Shown here in pieces: positions 54,339-63,671 of a DNA stretch of 64,000 nt. The stretch covers positions 57,711 through 121,710 of the forward strand of contig JAHLWT010000052.1 of the NCBI GenBank assembly GCA_019057775.1, in the 5' to 3' direction. Source of the stretch: Promethearchaeota archaeon. Its GTDB lineage: Archaea > Asgardarchaeota > Lokiarchaeia > Sigynarchaeales > SOKP01. Every line of letters begins with the position of its first letter. Position 1 is the first letter of the stretch. Both the position numbers and the translations under genes were made by a program. A model generated the notes under the pieces. The model had not been told where the DNA came from, did no database searches, and saw nothing but the letters and a program-made list of their open reading frames with translations.

Positions 54339-54381
54339 CTTATCAAAAGCAATTAAAATTTTTCCAACTCATTCCTAAATC

Positions 54382-54390
54382 TTTATATAA
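54382..54390 (+). promoter_or_regulatory. TATA box for the CocE-type hydrolase gene
   Basis: TTTATATAA centred about 26 bases before ATG 54412, which makes the transcript nearly leaderless and supports that ATG rather than GTG 54397. Confidence 0.6.
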
Positions 54391-54411
54391 AATAAAGTGT
54401 TAATAGTTTTC

Positions 54412-56043
54412 ATGACTTTTTTCAGCCGTTTGTTTGGTAAGATGATGAATCTTCCACCAGCTGAAACCCGTAAAATCGTGGTTAAACGCGATCTCAAGGT
54501 TCCAATGCCCGATGGCGTTGAGTTGTTAGCAGATCATTATTATCCACGTGGAGATAGCAAACCTCCGACTGTACTCGTCCGTTCACCCTATGGTAGGCGT
54601 ATCTTTTTCGGTCTCCTGTACGGGCGACTCTTTGCAGAACGTGGATTCCAAACGTTGATACAGAGTTGCCGGGGAACTTTTGGATCGGGAGGCCAGTTTA
54701 TTCCCTTTCTTAATGAACATGCAGATGGTATAGCTACCATTGAATGGATAAAGAAACAGGATTGGTTTTCTGGCGAGCTTGTCACCATGGGTTTAAGTTA
54801 TCTCGGTTTTGTCCAGTGGGCAGTAGCACACGAAGCTGGATCAATACTAAAGGCAATGGCAACCCAAGCTTGTACTTCTGATTTTGGTTACATGCATTAT
54901 CCTGGGGGTTCCTTCTCACTTCATGGTAGTTTATCTTGGACTAAAATGATTGCCACTCAGGAGAGTGGTAGCCGTCTTTCTATGTTATTTAATTCAGATA
55001 AAAAACTTATGCCTGCTTTTAATCATTTGCCTTTACAAGGTGCAGATGAACTGGCAATTGGGAGACCAGCAGTTCATTGGCAGGATTGGCTCGAACACAA
55101 CGATCCAGAAGATGAATATTGGAAAGAGGCGAACTTTAGAAAGACTTTAGCTAAGCTAACCTCACCAGTTAATATGGTCGGTGGTTGGTATGATATCTTC
55201 TTACCGTGGCAACTTAGGGACTACACAACACTCATCGAAGCTGGTCGTCAACCCTTTCTTACAATTGGCCCATGGACGCATACTGATAAGGGTCTTATGG
55301 GTACAGGCGTACGTGAAGGAATATCATGGTTTCGAGCTCACCTTTCTGGCGATCAAAATGATCTCCGTGAGGACCCAGTTAAACTCTTTATAATGGGAGC
55401 AAATGAATGGCGTGGTTTCTCAGAATGGCCTCCTTCTGACACTCAACAGCAACGTTGGCATCTGCATCCAGGGGGTAGTTTAAATACTGAGATATCCTCA
55501 GAATCAGAGCCTGATTGCTATCGCTACGATCCCGCGGATCCCACACCTTCAGTAGGTGGCCCACTCCTTAGCCCAAATTCAGGTCCAAAAAAAAATAACA
55601 ATGTTGAATCCAGGTTAGATGTTCTCGTTTATACCAGTGCTAAACTCGAACAAGATATAATGATAATCGGACCAGTACAAGCTGAACTATATATCAAATC
55701 AAGTCTTGAATATACAGATTTCTTTGCTCGCCTTTGTGACGTTAATTCATCTGGTAAATCTATTAATATTTGTGACGGAATAACCCGTTTAGTACCTGGT
55801 AAATTTAAACCAGAATCTGATGGATCTATCAAGGTCGTTATCGATCTATGGCCGACGGCACATTGCTTCCGTCGCAAACATCGTATAAGACTTCAAGTAT
55901 CAAGTGGTGCTCATCCACGTTTTGTGCGGAATTTTGGTACAGGGGAACCATTAGCAACTGCAACAAAACTTATCGTCGCTAACCAGAGTGTTTATCATGA
56001 TCCTACTCACCCATCTTCGGTAATCCTTCCTATTATGGATTGA
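54412..56043 (+). CDS. CocE/NonD family serine hydrolase
   Basis: 543 residues. Catalytic domain: VRSPYGRRIFFGLLYGRLFA, SCRGTFGSGGQF, WFSGELVTMGLSYLGFVQWA (nucleophile Ser), VGGWYDIFLPW (Asp) and GPWTHTDKG (His). The C-terminal jelly-roll (LEQDIMIIGPVQAELYIKS; HRIRLQVSSGAHPRFVRN) is that of X-Pro dipeptidyl-peptidase and cocaine esterase. It hydrolyses esters or acyl-peptides. Base composition is less AT-rich than its neighbours (about half G+C in 54541-54600), hinting at transfer. ATG 54412 is chosen because of the TATA position. Confidence 0.9.
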   Translation: MTFFSRLFGKMMNLPPAETRKIVVKRDLKVPMPDGVELLADHYYPRGDSKPPTVLVRSPYGRRIFFGLLYGRLFAERGFQTLIQSCRGTFGSGGQFIPFLNEHADGIATIEWIKKQDWFSGELVTMGLSYLGFVQWAVAHEAGSILKAMATQACTSDFGYMHYPGGSFSLHGSLSWTKMIATQESGSRLSMLFNSDKKLMPAFNHLPLQGADELAIGRPAVHWQDWLEHNDPEDEYWKEANFRKTLAKLTSPVNMVGGWYDIFLPWQLRDYTTLIEAGRQPFLTIGPWTHTDKGLMGTGVREGISWFRAHLSGDQNDLREDPVKLFIMGANEWRGFSEWPPSDTQQQRWHLHPGGSLNTEISSESEPDCYRYDPADPTPSVGGPLLSPNSGPKKNNNVESRLDVLVYTSAKLEQDIMIIGPVQAELYIKSSLEYTDFFARLCDVNSSGKSINICDGITRLVPGKFKPESDGSIKVVIDLWPTAHCFRRKHRIRLQVSSGAHPRFVRNFGTGEPLATATKLIVANQSVYHDPTHPSSVILPIMD

Positions 56044-56103
56044 TATTTCAAATTATAGTGTGATTTAAAAAAATAACAATAAAGACTTTCCTATATTATT
56101 TTT

Positions 56104-57768
56104 CTATTTTTCTTCTCTTTCTCTAAGCCTTCTCTTTAAAACCTTTCCAGCAGGACTTTTAGGTAAACTATCAACAAATTCTACAATCCTTGGGTACATA
56201 TAGGCAGCAAGATTTTCTTTTGACCAATCAATGATTTCTTGTTCTTTTACCTTATTTTTGTATTCTTCTCGAAGAACAATTAAAACTTTTATTTTTTCAC
56301 CAAGGATAGGATCTTTTACACCAATTACACAACATTCTAAAACTGAAGGATGTTCATAAATAATCTCCTCAACTTCTCTAGGAAAAACACTGTAACCTTT
56401 ATATTTTATCATGTCTTTAATTCGATCTAAAATATATATATAACCCTGTTCATCAAGTTTAGCAAGATCACCAGTTCGTAGCCACTTATAGCTACCTGCC
56501 TCAAAAAATACTTTTTTCTCTTCTTCTGGTCTATTATGATATCCTACCATTACTTGAGGTCCAGAAACAACTAATTCGCCAACATTCCCAATAGGTAAAA
56601 ACTCTAATTTCTCATTAATTATCCCAATTAATGTATTTGCTAATGGATGACCACAACTACCAGGCCTTTTTTTTGACCAAGGAGGAGAATTAGCCACAGC
56701 TGGACTAGCTTCACTGAGTCCATATCCTTCTCCCATAGCAAATCCTGTTTTTTTCTCCCATTCTTTAGCGGCCTCAATTGGCATTGGAGTTGCTCCCACA
56801 TGAGTAGATTTCAAGCAAGAAATGAATCCACCTCTGGATGAGGGTGAGTTTAAAAGTGTGATATATATGGTAGGAACTCCAAATAATGAATTTGGTTTGT
56901 GTTTCTTCAGTATTTCAAGAACTTTTTCTATATCAAATCCTGACAAGACGAATGCTTTCGAACCAATAAGAAGAGCAGATACCATCTCTACTACTTGTCC
57001 GAAAATATGATACCAAGGAAGAACAAAGATAGATACTATATCTTCTTTGAGAAATTTTTCTTTAATATAAATTGAAACTTGTTTTAATTGTAAACTATTA
57101 GCAATAATATTGTAGTGAGACAATAATGCACCTTTTGGAAGGCTAGTAGTTCCACCAGTATATTGAATAACGGCAATGTCTTCTTTTGGATTAATTTTAA
57201 CTTCATAAAGAGTCGAGGGTTCAGGATTTTTTTCCATTAAGGAATTAAAATATATAATTCTATCTTTCTTTGGTTCAATGGGGTTTCCTTTCTCAATATT
57301 AACAAGAATTACCTTTTCCAATGATAAATCTGTTTCATAGCTTTTATATTGGGGCATATAACTATCAATCATTATTAAGAATTTAGCTCCAGAGTCTTTA
57401 ACTTGATAAGCCATTTCTCTTGCAACATATAATGGGCTAATGGCAGTCACTGTTCCTCCAATAATCATTGTAGCAAAATAACTTATAATGAATTGCGGAC
57501 AATTTGACAGCCATAATGCTATCACATCACCTTTTTTTACTCCTAAATTTAAAAGAGCAGAAGCAAACCTTATTGTTAGTTTCTGTATATCTTTATAGGT
57601 GTATTCTTTATTATCATAGATTATAAATGTTTTGTCATAGTAATCTTTAGTATATTTTTTGAATATATCACGCATAGATATATCTTCAGGAATGTCTATT
57701 TCTAATGTGACTCCTGCAGGTAAATAATCTTTCCAATATCGGTTTTTTATATAATCTGGCAATTCCAT
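56104..57768 (-). CDS. AMP-forming acyl-CoA synthetase
   Basis: 554 residues of the adenylate-forming family: QYTGGTTSLPKGALLSHYN (P-loop), GEGYGLSEASP, LRTGDLAKLDEQGYIYILDR, IKDMIKYKGYSVFPREVEE and SPAGKVLKRRLRE with the catalytic Lys. Similar in layout to the enzyme at 8138-9898. It lies 184 bp downstream of the ferredoxin gene of the benzoyl-CoA-reductase-type cluster, read in the same direction, so it may activate that cluster's substrate. The substrate is not readable. Confidence 0.92.
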   Translation of the reverse strand: MELPDYIKNRYWKDYLPAGVTLEIDIPEDISMRDIFKKYTKDYYDKTFIIYDNKEYTYKDIQKLTIRFASALLNLGVKKGDVIALWLSNCPQFIISYFATMIIGGTVTAISPLYVAREMAYQVKDSGAKFLIMIDSYMPQYKSYETDLSLEKVILVNIEKGNPIEPKKDRIIYFNSLMEKNPEPSTLYEVKINPKEDIAVIQYTGGTTSLPKGALLSHYNIIANSLQLKQVSIYIKEKFLKEDIVSIFVLPWYHIFGQVVEMVSALLIGSKAFVLSGFDIEKVLEILKKHKPNSLFGVPTIYITLLNSPSSRGGFISCLKSTHVGATPMPIEAAKEWEKKTGFAMGEGYGLSEASPAVANSPPWSKKRPGSCGHPLANTLIGIINEKLEFLPIGNVGELVVSGPQVMVGYHNRPEEEKKVFFEAGSYKWLRTGDLAKLDEQGYIYILDRIKDMIKYKGYSVFPREVEEIIYEHPSVLECCVIGVKDPILGEKIKVLIVLREEYKNKVKEQEIIDWSKENLAAYMYPRIVEFVDSLPKSPAGKVLKRRLREREEK

Positions 57769-57952
57769 ACTTTTTCACAATTTTAATTTACTTCTTTATT
57801 ATTACTGATAAAATCCATTTATTGTTATTAAAGTTGATTTCATGGTAAACAAATCTCGAAAATAAGAATGTGTCTTAAAATTAATTTCTTTTCATCAAAA
57901 TCTTAATAAAATAAAAGCAGTGATTTAAGCAAAATTCGGAGGAAAATTTAGA

Positions 57953-58243
57953 TTACCACGAGTGTTTTATTGCTCCAGGCTCACAAGCTAGAACACAAGG
58001 CAATGGTTTTGTTTCACCGGCGGGCTTACAAGGAGCGCATGAGTATTTTATCTTCTTGCGGTGTTCATCAGAAACGGTAGCAATAATTTCATCGCCCAAA
58101 GGATCTAATTCATCTTCAGCCATTTCCAGAACGCCCTCTGGGCAAGCTTCAACACATTTTCCACATGAATTGCATAGATCAGTATCAATGGTAATATAAT
58201 ACTCACCTGACCCATCTTTATACCCATAATTAGCTTTCGTCAT
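57953..58243 (-). CDS. two-[4Fe-4S] ferredoxin of the reductase cluster
   Basis: 96 residues. First cluster CNSCGKCVEACPEGV, second CAPCKPAGETKPLPCVLACE with an insert between the second and third Cys (C-x2-C-x9-C-x3-C), a form seen in ferredoxins that serve benzoyl-CoA reductase or 2-hydroxyacyl-CoA dehydratase. ATG 58243 is six bases after GAGG; the longer GTG 58276 begins two bases from the previous stop. A decayed copy of the second half is at 53913-54104. Confidence 0.85.
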   Translation of the reverse strand: MTKANYGYKDGSGEYYITIDTDLCNSCGKCVEACPEGVLEMAEDELDPLGDEIIATVSDEHRKKIKYSCAPCKPAGETKPLPCVLACEPGAIKHSW

Positions 58244-58278
58244 TTTGGTCCTCGTATTTTTAGTTCTAACTACCACGA

Positions 58279-59166
58279 TTAAGATTTTTTACGTTGCTTT
58301 TCAATAAGAGCTTTACCAAATAATGCAGCTCCAATCGCTCCGGCAAGTTGTGGATCAATACTTGGTTTAGGGGCTTTTATTTTAAGTTCGTCTTCAATTC
58401 TTTTAACGACTCCAATATTTTTAGCAATTCCCCCCGTTATAGCAAATTTCTCTTCAATTCCAAGCCGCATTAAGAGGGTTACTATGCGATGAGCCATAGC
58501 TGAACAATAAGCTGCTAAAACTTTTTCTTTTCCCCAGCCTTTCCTAAGCAGTCCAACAGCTTCTGATTTAGCAAATACTACACAAGTACTACTAACTGGT
58601 TCTGGTTCTTCTTCTACCTTTAATGACATTTCTCCAACATCGTTAATATGAACTTGGAGCAAATCAGCAAATACTTCCATCCCCCTTCCAGTACCCGCAG
58701 CACATTTATCATTCATGAGAAATGCGGTAACTTTTCCACGGTTATCAACGCGAATCGCTTTACAATCTTGGCCGCCCATATCTAATACTGTTCTTATTTC
58801 CGGACCATAGATAAAGTTAGCCCCTCGTCCATGACAGGCAATTTCTGTAATAGCTCGACTTGCAAATGGAACATTAACTCGCCCATAACCCGTCCCTACA
58901 ACAAATTGAATTTTGTCTAAAGTAAGACCTGTACCCTCTAATGCCCAATCCATTGCGTTATTGGCGCTATCAGGACTATTACTTCCAGTTCGCATGCTCG
59001 AATAACAGTAGATTTTTCCATCAACCATGACTACAGCCTGCGTACTAACTGAACCAACATCAACTCCCGCTGAAATAATATCTCCACCTTCCCACTTTAT
59101 ATCGGGACTTGTATAACGTGATTCTGTCCATCGCCAATATTCCTTTTCTGATTCTGTATTTGACAT
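58279..59166 (-). CDS. BcrA/BadG/HgdC-type activating ATPase, AGTGR form
   Basis: About 295 residues of the ASKHA fold. ATP-site motifs: SAGVDVGSVSTQAVVMVDGK, TVLDMGGQDCKAI, FAITGGIAKNIGVV. Cluster ligands: Cys in NDKCAAGTGRGME and SSTCVVFAKSEAVG. It transfers low-potential electrons to the reductase by ATP hydrolysis. ATG 59166 comes a few bases after GGAGG; the upstream TTG/ATG region overlaps the previous gene. With the next gene it would form an A/D-type heterodimer. Confidence 0.9.
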   Translation of the reverse strand: MSNTESEKEYWRWTESRYTSPDIKWEGGDIISAGVDVGSVSTQAVVMVDGKIYCYSSMRTGSNSPDSANNAMDWALEGTGLTLDKIQFVVGTGYGRVNVPFASRAITEIACHGRGANFIYGPEIRTVLDMGGQDCKAIRVDNRGKVTAFLMNDKCAAGTGRGMEVFADLLQVHINDVGEMSLKVEEEPEPVSSTCVVFAKSEAVGLLRKGWGKEKVLAAYCSAMAHRIVTLLMRLGIEEKFAITGGIAKNIGVVKRIEDELKIKAPKPSIDPQLAGAIGAALFGKALIEKQRKKS

Positions 59167-59170
59167 TTTT

Positions 59171-59956
59171 TTAACCTCCAACTTTATCACGAGCTACAAG
59201 TGCAGCCCCTAAAGCAGTAACATATTCTGGGGAAACCGGTTCCTTAGGTACCAAGAGATCAAATCCGAGGTTTTTATTCATTGAATCGACAAAACCGATG
59301 TTTTTTGCTACACCTCCTATCAATGCAACTTCTTTTTCAATACCTATCTGACGGACCATGCTCGTATTTCTATCCGCGATTGCGTCATGTACTGCCCTGA
59401 TTATGTCCTCCTTTGACGTTTTTTGATGAATTAAAGAAACAACCTCCGATTCAGCAAAAATTGTACACTGTGCATTCATCGGGATTTTCTTGGTGGATTT
59501 TAACGAAAGTTCTCCCATAGTATTGATATCTACCTCTAAAGCTCTTGACATTGCTTCTATGAATGCTCCGGCACCCGCAGCGCATTTTTCATTAATTCCA
59601 AAATCCTTAACCTTTCCTTGCCCATCAATTCGTAAAACTAGCCCTTCCTCTGCCCCAATATCAATCACAGTGCGTGCAGAGGGGAATATAAAGTTCGCTC
59701 CACGACCGTTTGCTGTAATAGTAGTTACTGTATTATTTGCGAAAGAAATTGCTTCCATTCCCGCTCCAGTAACTGTTATATGTTTAATTTTTTCTCGACT
59801 TGTTTTGGATTTCTGAAGAGCACTGTTTAATGCTTCCTCAGCAGATTTTTCTTGATCAAAACCGCTTAAAACCGAAGTGGCTGAAAGAACCATATTATCT
59901 TTCAAAATAACTGTTTTAGTATTTTTACTTCCACAATCAATACCAGCTGTTATCAA
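59171..59956 (-). CDS. BcrD/HgdC-type activating ATPase, AGAGAF form
   Basis: 261 residues of the same fold. It opens ITAGIDCGSKNTKTVIL and has NEKCAAGAGAFIEAM plus NAQCTIFAESEVVSL for the shared cluster. Where its partner has GGQD it has DIGAEEGLV, a difference seen between the two ATPase subunits of class I benzoyl-CoA reductases. It ends in KVGG and its stop is four bases before the ATG of the second ATPase. ATG 59956; 73 bp separate it from the catalytic-subunit gene. Confidence 0.88.
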   Translation of the reverse strand: MITAGIDCGSKNTKTVILKDNMVLSATSVLSGFDQEKSAEEALNSALQKSKTSREKIKHITVTGAGMEAISFANNTVTTITANGRGANFIFPSARTVIDIGAEEGLVLRIDGQGKVKDFGINEKCAAGAGAFIEAMSRALEVDINTMGELSLKSTKKIPMNAQCTIFAESEVVSLIHQKTSKEDIIRAVHDAIADRNTSMVRQIGIEKEVALIGGVAKNIGFVDSMNKNLGFDLLVPKEPVSPEYVTALGAALVARDKVGG

Positions 59957-60029
59957 AATATATAAACACTCATTCGTTTTATTTCAAATTTGTATTATTT
60001 AATTTTATCTTAATCCACATCTTAAATTA

Positions 60030-61346
60030 TTATATATTGTCTTTTTCCATTCCTATAGATTCCATAAAGGCATCTACCCGCTGCATCGTTCTAGCAAGAT
60101 CGAATTCTCTCTCATCACCCATGTTTCCTTCAAAAGGCATTGTTGGTATACCTGCTTTTTGAATCGCTAATCGATTTTCTGCAATTCCAAGACTTAATCC
60201 TTCGCACCCTCTATTATAATGCAGAAATACACCGTCTACCTTCCATTCACGTGCAATTCGAATCATCATCTCAGATTTGAGTTTAGGATGATAAAAGTGT
60301 TGCCATTCTGGTTTGCTTAAATTCCAATCAGCGAGAGCACGTAATGCTTCATCCCGATTAGTGATCTCAATATCCGGAATAGGTTTAGGACCCCATGTTC
60401 CATCTTCTTTTACTTCCCATAATCCAATAAGGCCGAAGGAATAAAGACTACCTATTGATACACATCCATATTGTTCTAAATAGCGGAAAATTCGCAAAAA
60501 TGCCCATGGCGGTTGCGTATCTGTCATGATACGGCATCGTTCATTTGGAACTGCTGCTATTCCACGAGCCACTCTATCTTTTACTTCAGGATATAACTCC
60601 TTTTCATAAAAATCTGCCGTCCATTGAGCTGATTTTCTTAATGTACCGAGAACATATAGGGAGTACATTGATTTTTCATCTAAAGGTGCTGGGATTGCTT
60701 TATTGAGCTCACATATTGCTGACCAATAGTGACAAGAACGAAACTCATTATGGACTGCTTTAATCAAAAGCTCATCATCATAATCTCGTCCAGTTACCTT
60801 TTCAAGCCATTTGATTCCATCATGCATTTGATTTACAATATAGCTAATCTTATGCTCTGTAAGTTCTTCATAAGGACCGACTGAAACATCAATACTAAAG
60901 AGCGGAATTCCGCCTCCTTCAAGATCACTTGCAACCTGATACCATTTAGAATGGGAACAACAGATCTGATCTTGCCACATGAAATCTGGTTTTGGGAATT
61001 CTTCACTAAATTGTGGCCAAGCATATTTATTAATAAGTATAGAACCCCAGTAATTCCTCATGTAAGAACAAAGATCCCGTGCAAACCCTTTCGCTTCGGT
61101 TGCTTCTTGGCACTCTAAAGCAAATTTATTATTAAACGCGATAGTAGCTCCATAAGGTTCTCCAGTCAGGGAATGTACGTCATCTCCCAAACCAGCAGGG
61201 ATTGCATCGAAAGCCCATGCACCTCCTGCCCATCGAAGTCCACCCTTTTCATGAGCTTTGGCAAAATCTTCATAATATTTCTCTCGTAGGGTTTTAGCAT
61301 TACCCCAACATTTCAAATTTTCAGTTGGATATTTAGTTTCTACCAT
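60030..61346 (-). CDS. benzoyl-CoA reductase / 2-hydroxyacyl-CoA dehydratase catalytic subunit (HgdB/BcrB type)
   Basis: 438 residues, the size of BcrB. Cysteines that may hold the cluster occur in [26 protein letters not shown] [11 protein letters not shown] and [14 protein letters not shown]. The C-terminal [20 protein letters not shown] is the usual family end. Two-subunit enzymes (BcrB plus BcrC, HgdA plus HgdB) need a second homologue. None is next to it, so it may be homodimeric or pair with a distant gene. ATG 61346. First gene of a leftward unit continuing with two ATPases and ferredoxin. Confidence 0.85.
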   Translation of the reverse strand: MVETKYPTENLKCWGNAKTLREKYYEDFAKAHEKGGLRWAGGAWAFDAIPAGLGDDVHSLTGEPYGATIAFNNKFALECQEATEAKGFARDLCSYMRNYWGSILINKYAWPQFSEEFPKPDFMWQDQICCSHSKWYQVASDLEGGGIPLFSIDVSVGPYEELTEHKISYIVNQMHDGIKWLEKVTGRDYDDELLIKAVHNEFRSCHYWSAICELNKAIPAPLDEKSMYSLYVLGTLRKSAQWTADFYEKELYPEVKDRVARGIAAVPNERCRIMTDTQPPWAFLRIFRYLEQYGCVSIGSLYSFGLIGLWEVKEDGTWGPKPIPDIEITNRDEALRALADWNLSKPEWQHFYHPKLKSEMMIRIAREWKVDGVFLHYNRGCEGLSLGIAENRLAIQKAGIPTMPFEGNMGDEREFDLARTMQRVDAFMESIGMEKDNI

Positions 61347-61527
61347 ATTTTTAACTCTACTGTGTATTTCAAAAATAGAAAAAGTTCAATTGTTTAAAAA
61401 TTGCATTGTTACATCATATTTAATGGGAATTTATTCCAATCGAACCTCTAAATGGAAAAAGGTGATATGATAGTAGATTCATTAAAATAATGTAAAAAAC
61501 TAATTTGAGGAATATCGATACATACAA

Positions 61528-63030
61528 TTATAACCTTACCATTATATCATGATCATCCAGAAATTCTTTCAAATCCTGGATTTCTAATTTTTTATAATGA
61601 AATAAAGAAGCAGCTAATACGGCTTCGGCTCCATTATTGATTGCTTCTAAGAAATGTTCTTTAGTACCAGCTCCACCAGAAGCAATCATAGGTACAGACA
61701 CAATATCTGTGATTTTTCGGATTAATTCGAGATCGTATCCTATGTTGGTACCATCTCTATCCATGCTGGTAACCAATAATTCTCCTGCACCTTTCTCTAC
61801 AGCAGTTTTTGCCCATTCTAATACATCGAGTCCTGTAGGTTTTGTACCGCTGTGAGAATATACTTCCCATGACTTGCCTTTTCTTCTTGCATCGATAGAG
61901 ACGACAATGCATTGAGAGCCAAATTTTTTAGCACCTTTAGTAATTAAGTTGGGATCGCTTATTGCTGCTGAATTTATACTTACTTTTTCTGCTCCTGCTT
62001 TGATAATGGTAGTCATGTCCTCAATTGTTCTGATTCCACCTCCAACTGTAAAAGGAATATAGATTTCTTCAGCTACAGAACGAATTGTGCTAAGCATGCT
62101 TTTTCGCCCTTCAATAGTTGCTGATATATCTAAAAAAACTAACTCATCAGCACCTTTTTCATTGTAATAACGCGCCATTTTTACTGGATCTCCACTATCT
62201 TTTAAATCTTGGAATTTTACTCCTTTTACTACCCTTCCCTCTTTTACATCCAGACAAGGTATGATTCGTCTTATTAAACCCGAATTATGAAGTTTGTCAA
62301 GGGAAGAACTTAAAGTATTAAGTGGAATATTCCCATTATACAAAGCTTTTCCTATAATAACTCCATCTGAGTATAATAATGCCTTTTCTACATCATTTAT
62401 GCTTGAAACTCCACCTGAAGCAATTATTTTTGTATTAGGTTTCTTATTGTTTTTCAGTTCAAGATAAAGATTTTCATTTAATCCTGTGGATGTACCATCT
62501 TTTTCAATATCTGTAATGATAAAAGTTTGGATTCCAATTTTCTCTAATTCCTGTAGAACATTTATAAGACCTAAGTTTGTATCGTGTTGCCAACCTTTTA
62601 TACGAATTATTCCCTTAAGACTATCTAATGCAACAGCAACCTTTTTTCTATATCTCTTAGTTATATTTTTCAGCAGTTCTTTATTTTCAATTGCAATTGT
62701 ACCCAAAATTATTCGATCGACCCCTTTATTAATTAAATCTTCTGCTATTTCAATGCTCCTTATACCTCCTCCAATTTGTATTTTTACTCCGCATTGTTTT
62801 GAAAATTCAATAAGATCCATTATGACTTGATAGCTAAGATTTCCTTGAAACGAACCAGTTAATGCACCGTCCAAGTTAATTACGTGTATCCACCATGCAC
62901 CACATTCAATGAATTTTCTAAGAACAGCTATAGGCTCTTCAGTATATGTAGTCTGTTTTGAAAAATCACCTTGAGTAAGTCTAACAGCTTTACCTTCTCT
63001 TATATCAATTGCTGGAATAATTGTCTGCAT
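61528..63030 (-). CDS. hisAF: HisA-HisF fusion: ProFAR isomerase plus imidazole-glycerol-phosphate synthase cyclase
   Basis: 500 residues made of two (beta/alpha)8 barrels. Residues 1-245 are His[20 protein letters not shown] (Asp9), IGGGIRS and [10 protein letters not shown] (Asp136), [10 protein letters not shown]. Residues 252-500 are His[17 protein letters not shown] (Asp261), [31 protein letters not shown] (Asp380) and [14 protein letters not shown]. All catalytic aspartates are present. The linker is short (about 8 residues, LDKLHNSG). HisA isomerises ProFAR; HisF with HisH makes IGP and AICAR. It lies two bases from hisH. Confidence 0.93.
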   Translation of the reverse strand: MQTIIPAIDIREGKAVRLTQGDFSKQTTYTEEPIAVLRKFIECGAWWIHVINLDGALTGSFQGNLSYQVIMDLIEFSKQCGVKIQIGGGIRSIEIAEDLINKGVDRIILGTIAIENKELLKNITKRYRKKVAVALDSLKGIIRIKGWQHDTNLGLINVLQELEKIGIQTFIITDIEKDGTSTGLNENLYLELKNNKKPNTKIIASGGVSSINDVEKALLYSDGVIIGKALYNGNIPLNTLSSSLDKLHNSGLIRRIIPCLDVKEGRVVKGVKFQDLKDSGDPVKMARYYNEKGADELVFLDISATIEGRKSMLSTIRSVAEEIYIPFTVGGGIRTIEDMTTIIKAGAEKVSINSAAISDPNLITKGAKKFGSQCIVVSIDARRKGKSWEVYSHSGTKPTGLDVLEWAKTAVEKGAGELLVTSMDRDGTNIGYDLELIRKITDIVSVPMIASGGAGTKEHFLEAINNGAEAVLAASLFHYKKLEIQDLKEFLDDHDIMVRL

Positions 63031-63032
63031 TT

Positions 63033-63635
63033 TTAATTCCCCAGTTGTAACATTGAATTAATCCAATATTTTAATATTTCATCTCCAATTGTCTTACTTT
63101 TTTCAGGATGAAATTGCGTTGCCAGTATTGTTCCGTATTTAAAAATAGCTCCGAATCTTATACCATGTAAAGAAGATGCAATAATTGAACTTGTATCGAA
63201 TACATCACAATAAAAAGTATGATTAAAGTAAGCAAAACCAGAAAAATATGGTTCTTTTTGTACAATAATCCTATTCCATCCTATATGTGGAACCCGAATT
63301 GATTGGGTGGTTTTAAGTCTTTTTACTTTGCCAGGAATAATGCCTAAACCATCAACTCCGGGACTTTCTTCTGAATTATCTAATAATAATTGCAATCCCA
63401 AACAAATTCCTAAAGTTGGTTTTCCTGGGATAATTTTCTTTAGAAGTTTAAGAAGCCCTCTTTGGCATAATTCTTCAATAGCATCTCCAAACGCTCCAAC
63501 ACCTGGTAGAACAATGCCTTTTGCATTTTTGATTTGCTTTACGTCACTAGATATTATTACCTCTGGATAGTACCTTTGTAATGCTCGTTGAACTGATCTT
63601 AAATTTCCAACTCCATAATCAATTATTGTGATCAT
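63033..63635 (-). CDS. hisH: imidazole glycerol phosphate synthase glutamine amidotransferase subunit
   Basis: 200 residues. [28 protein letters not shown], nucleophile [11 protein letters not shown], and the His-Glu of [12 protein letters not shown] complete a class I glutamine amidotransferase triad. It supplies ammonia to the HisF half of the fused next gene, which is two bases downstream (stop TAA at 63033, ATG at 63030). ATG 63635. Length normal. Confidence 0.95.
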   Translation of the reverse strand: MITIIDYGVGNLRSVQRALQRYYPEVIISSDVKQIKNAKGIVLPGVGAFGDAIEELCQRGLLKLLKKIIPGKPTLGICLGLQLLLDNSEESPGVDGLGIIPGKVKRLKTTQSIRVPHIGWNRIIVQKEPYFSGFAYFNHTFYCDVFDTSSIIASSLHGIRFGAIFKYGTILATQFHPEKSKTIGDEILKYWINSMLQLGN

Positions 63636-63671
63636 AATAAGATCCGCAAATATTTAATTAAACTAATTCTG

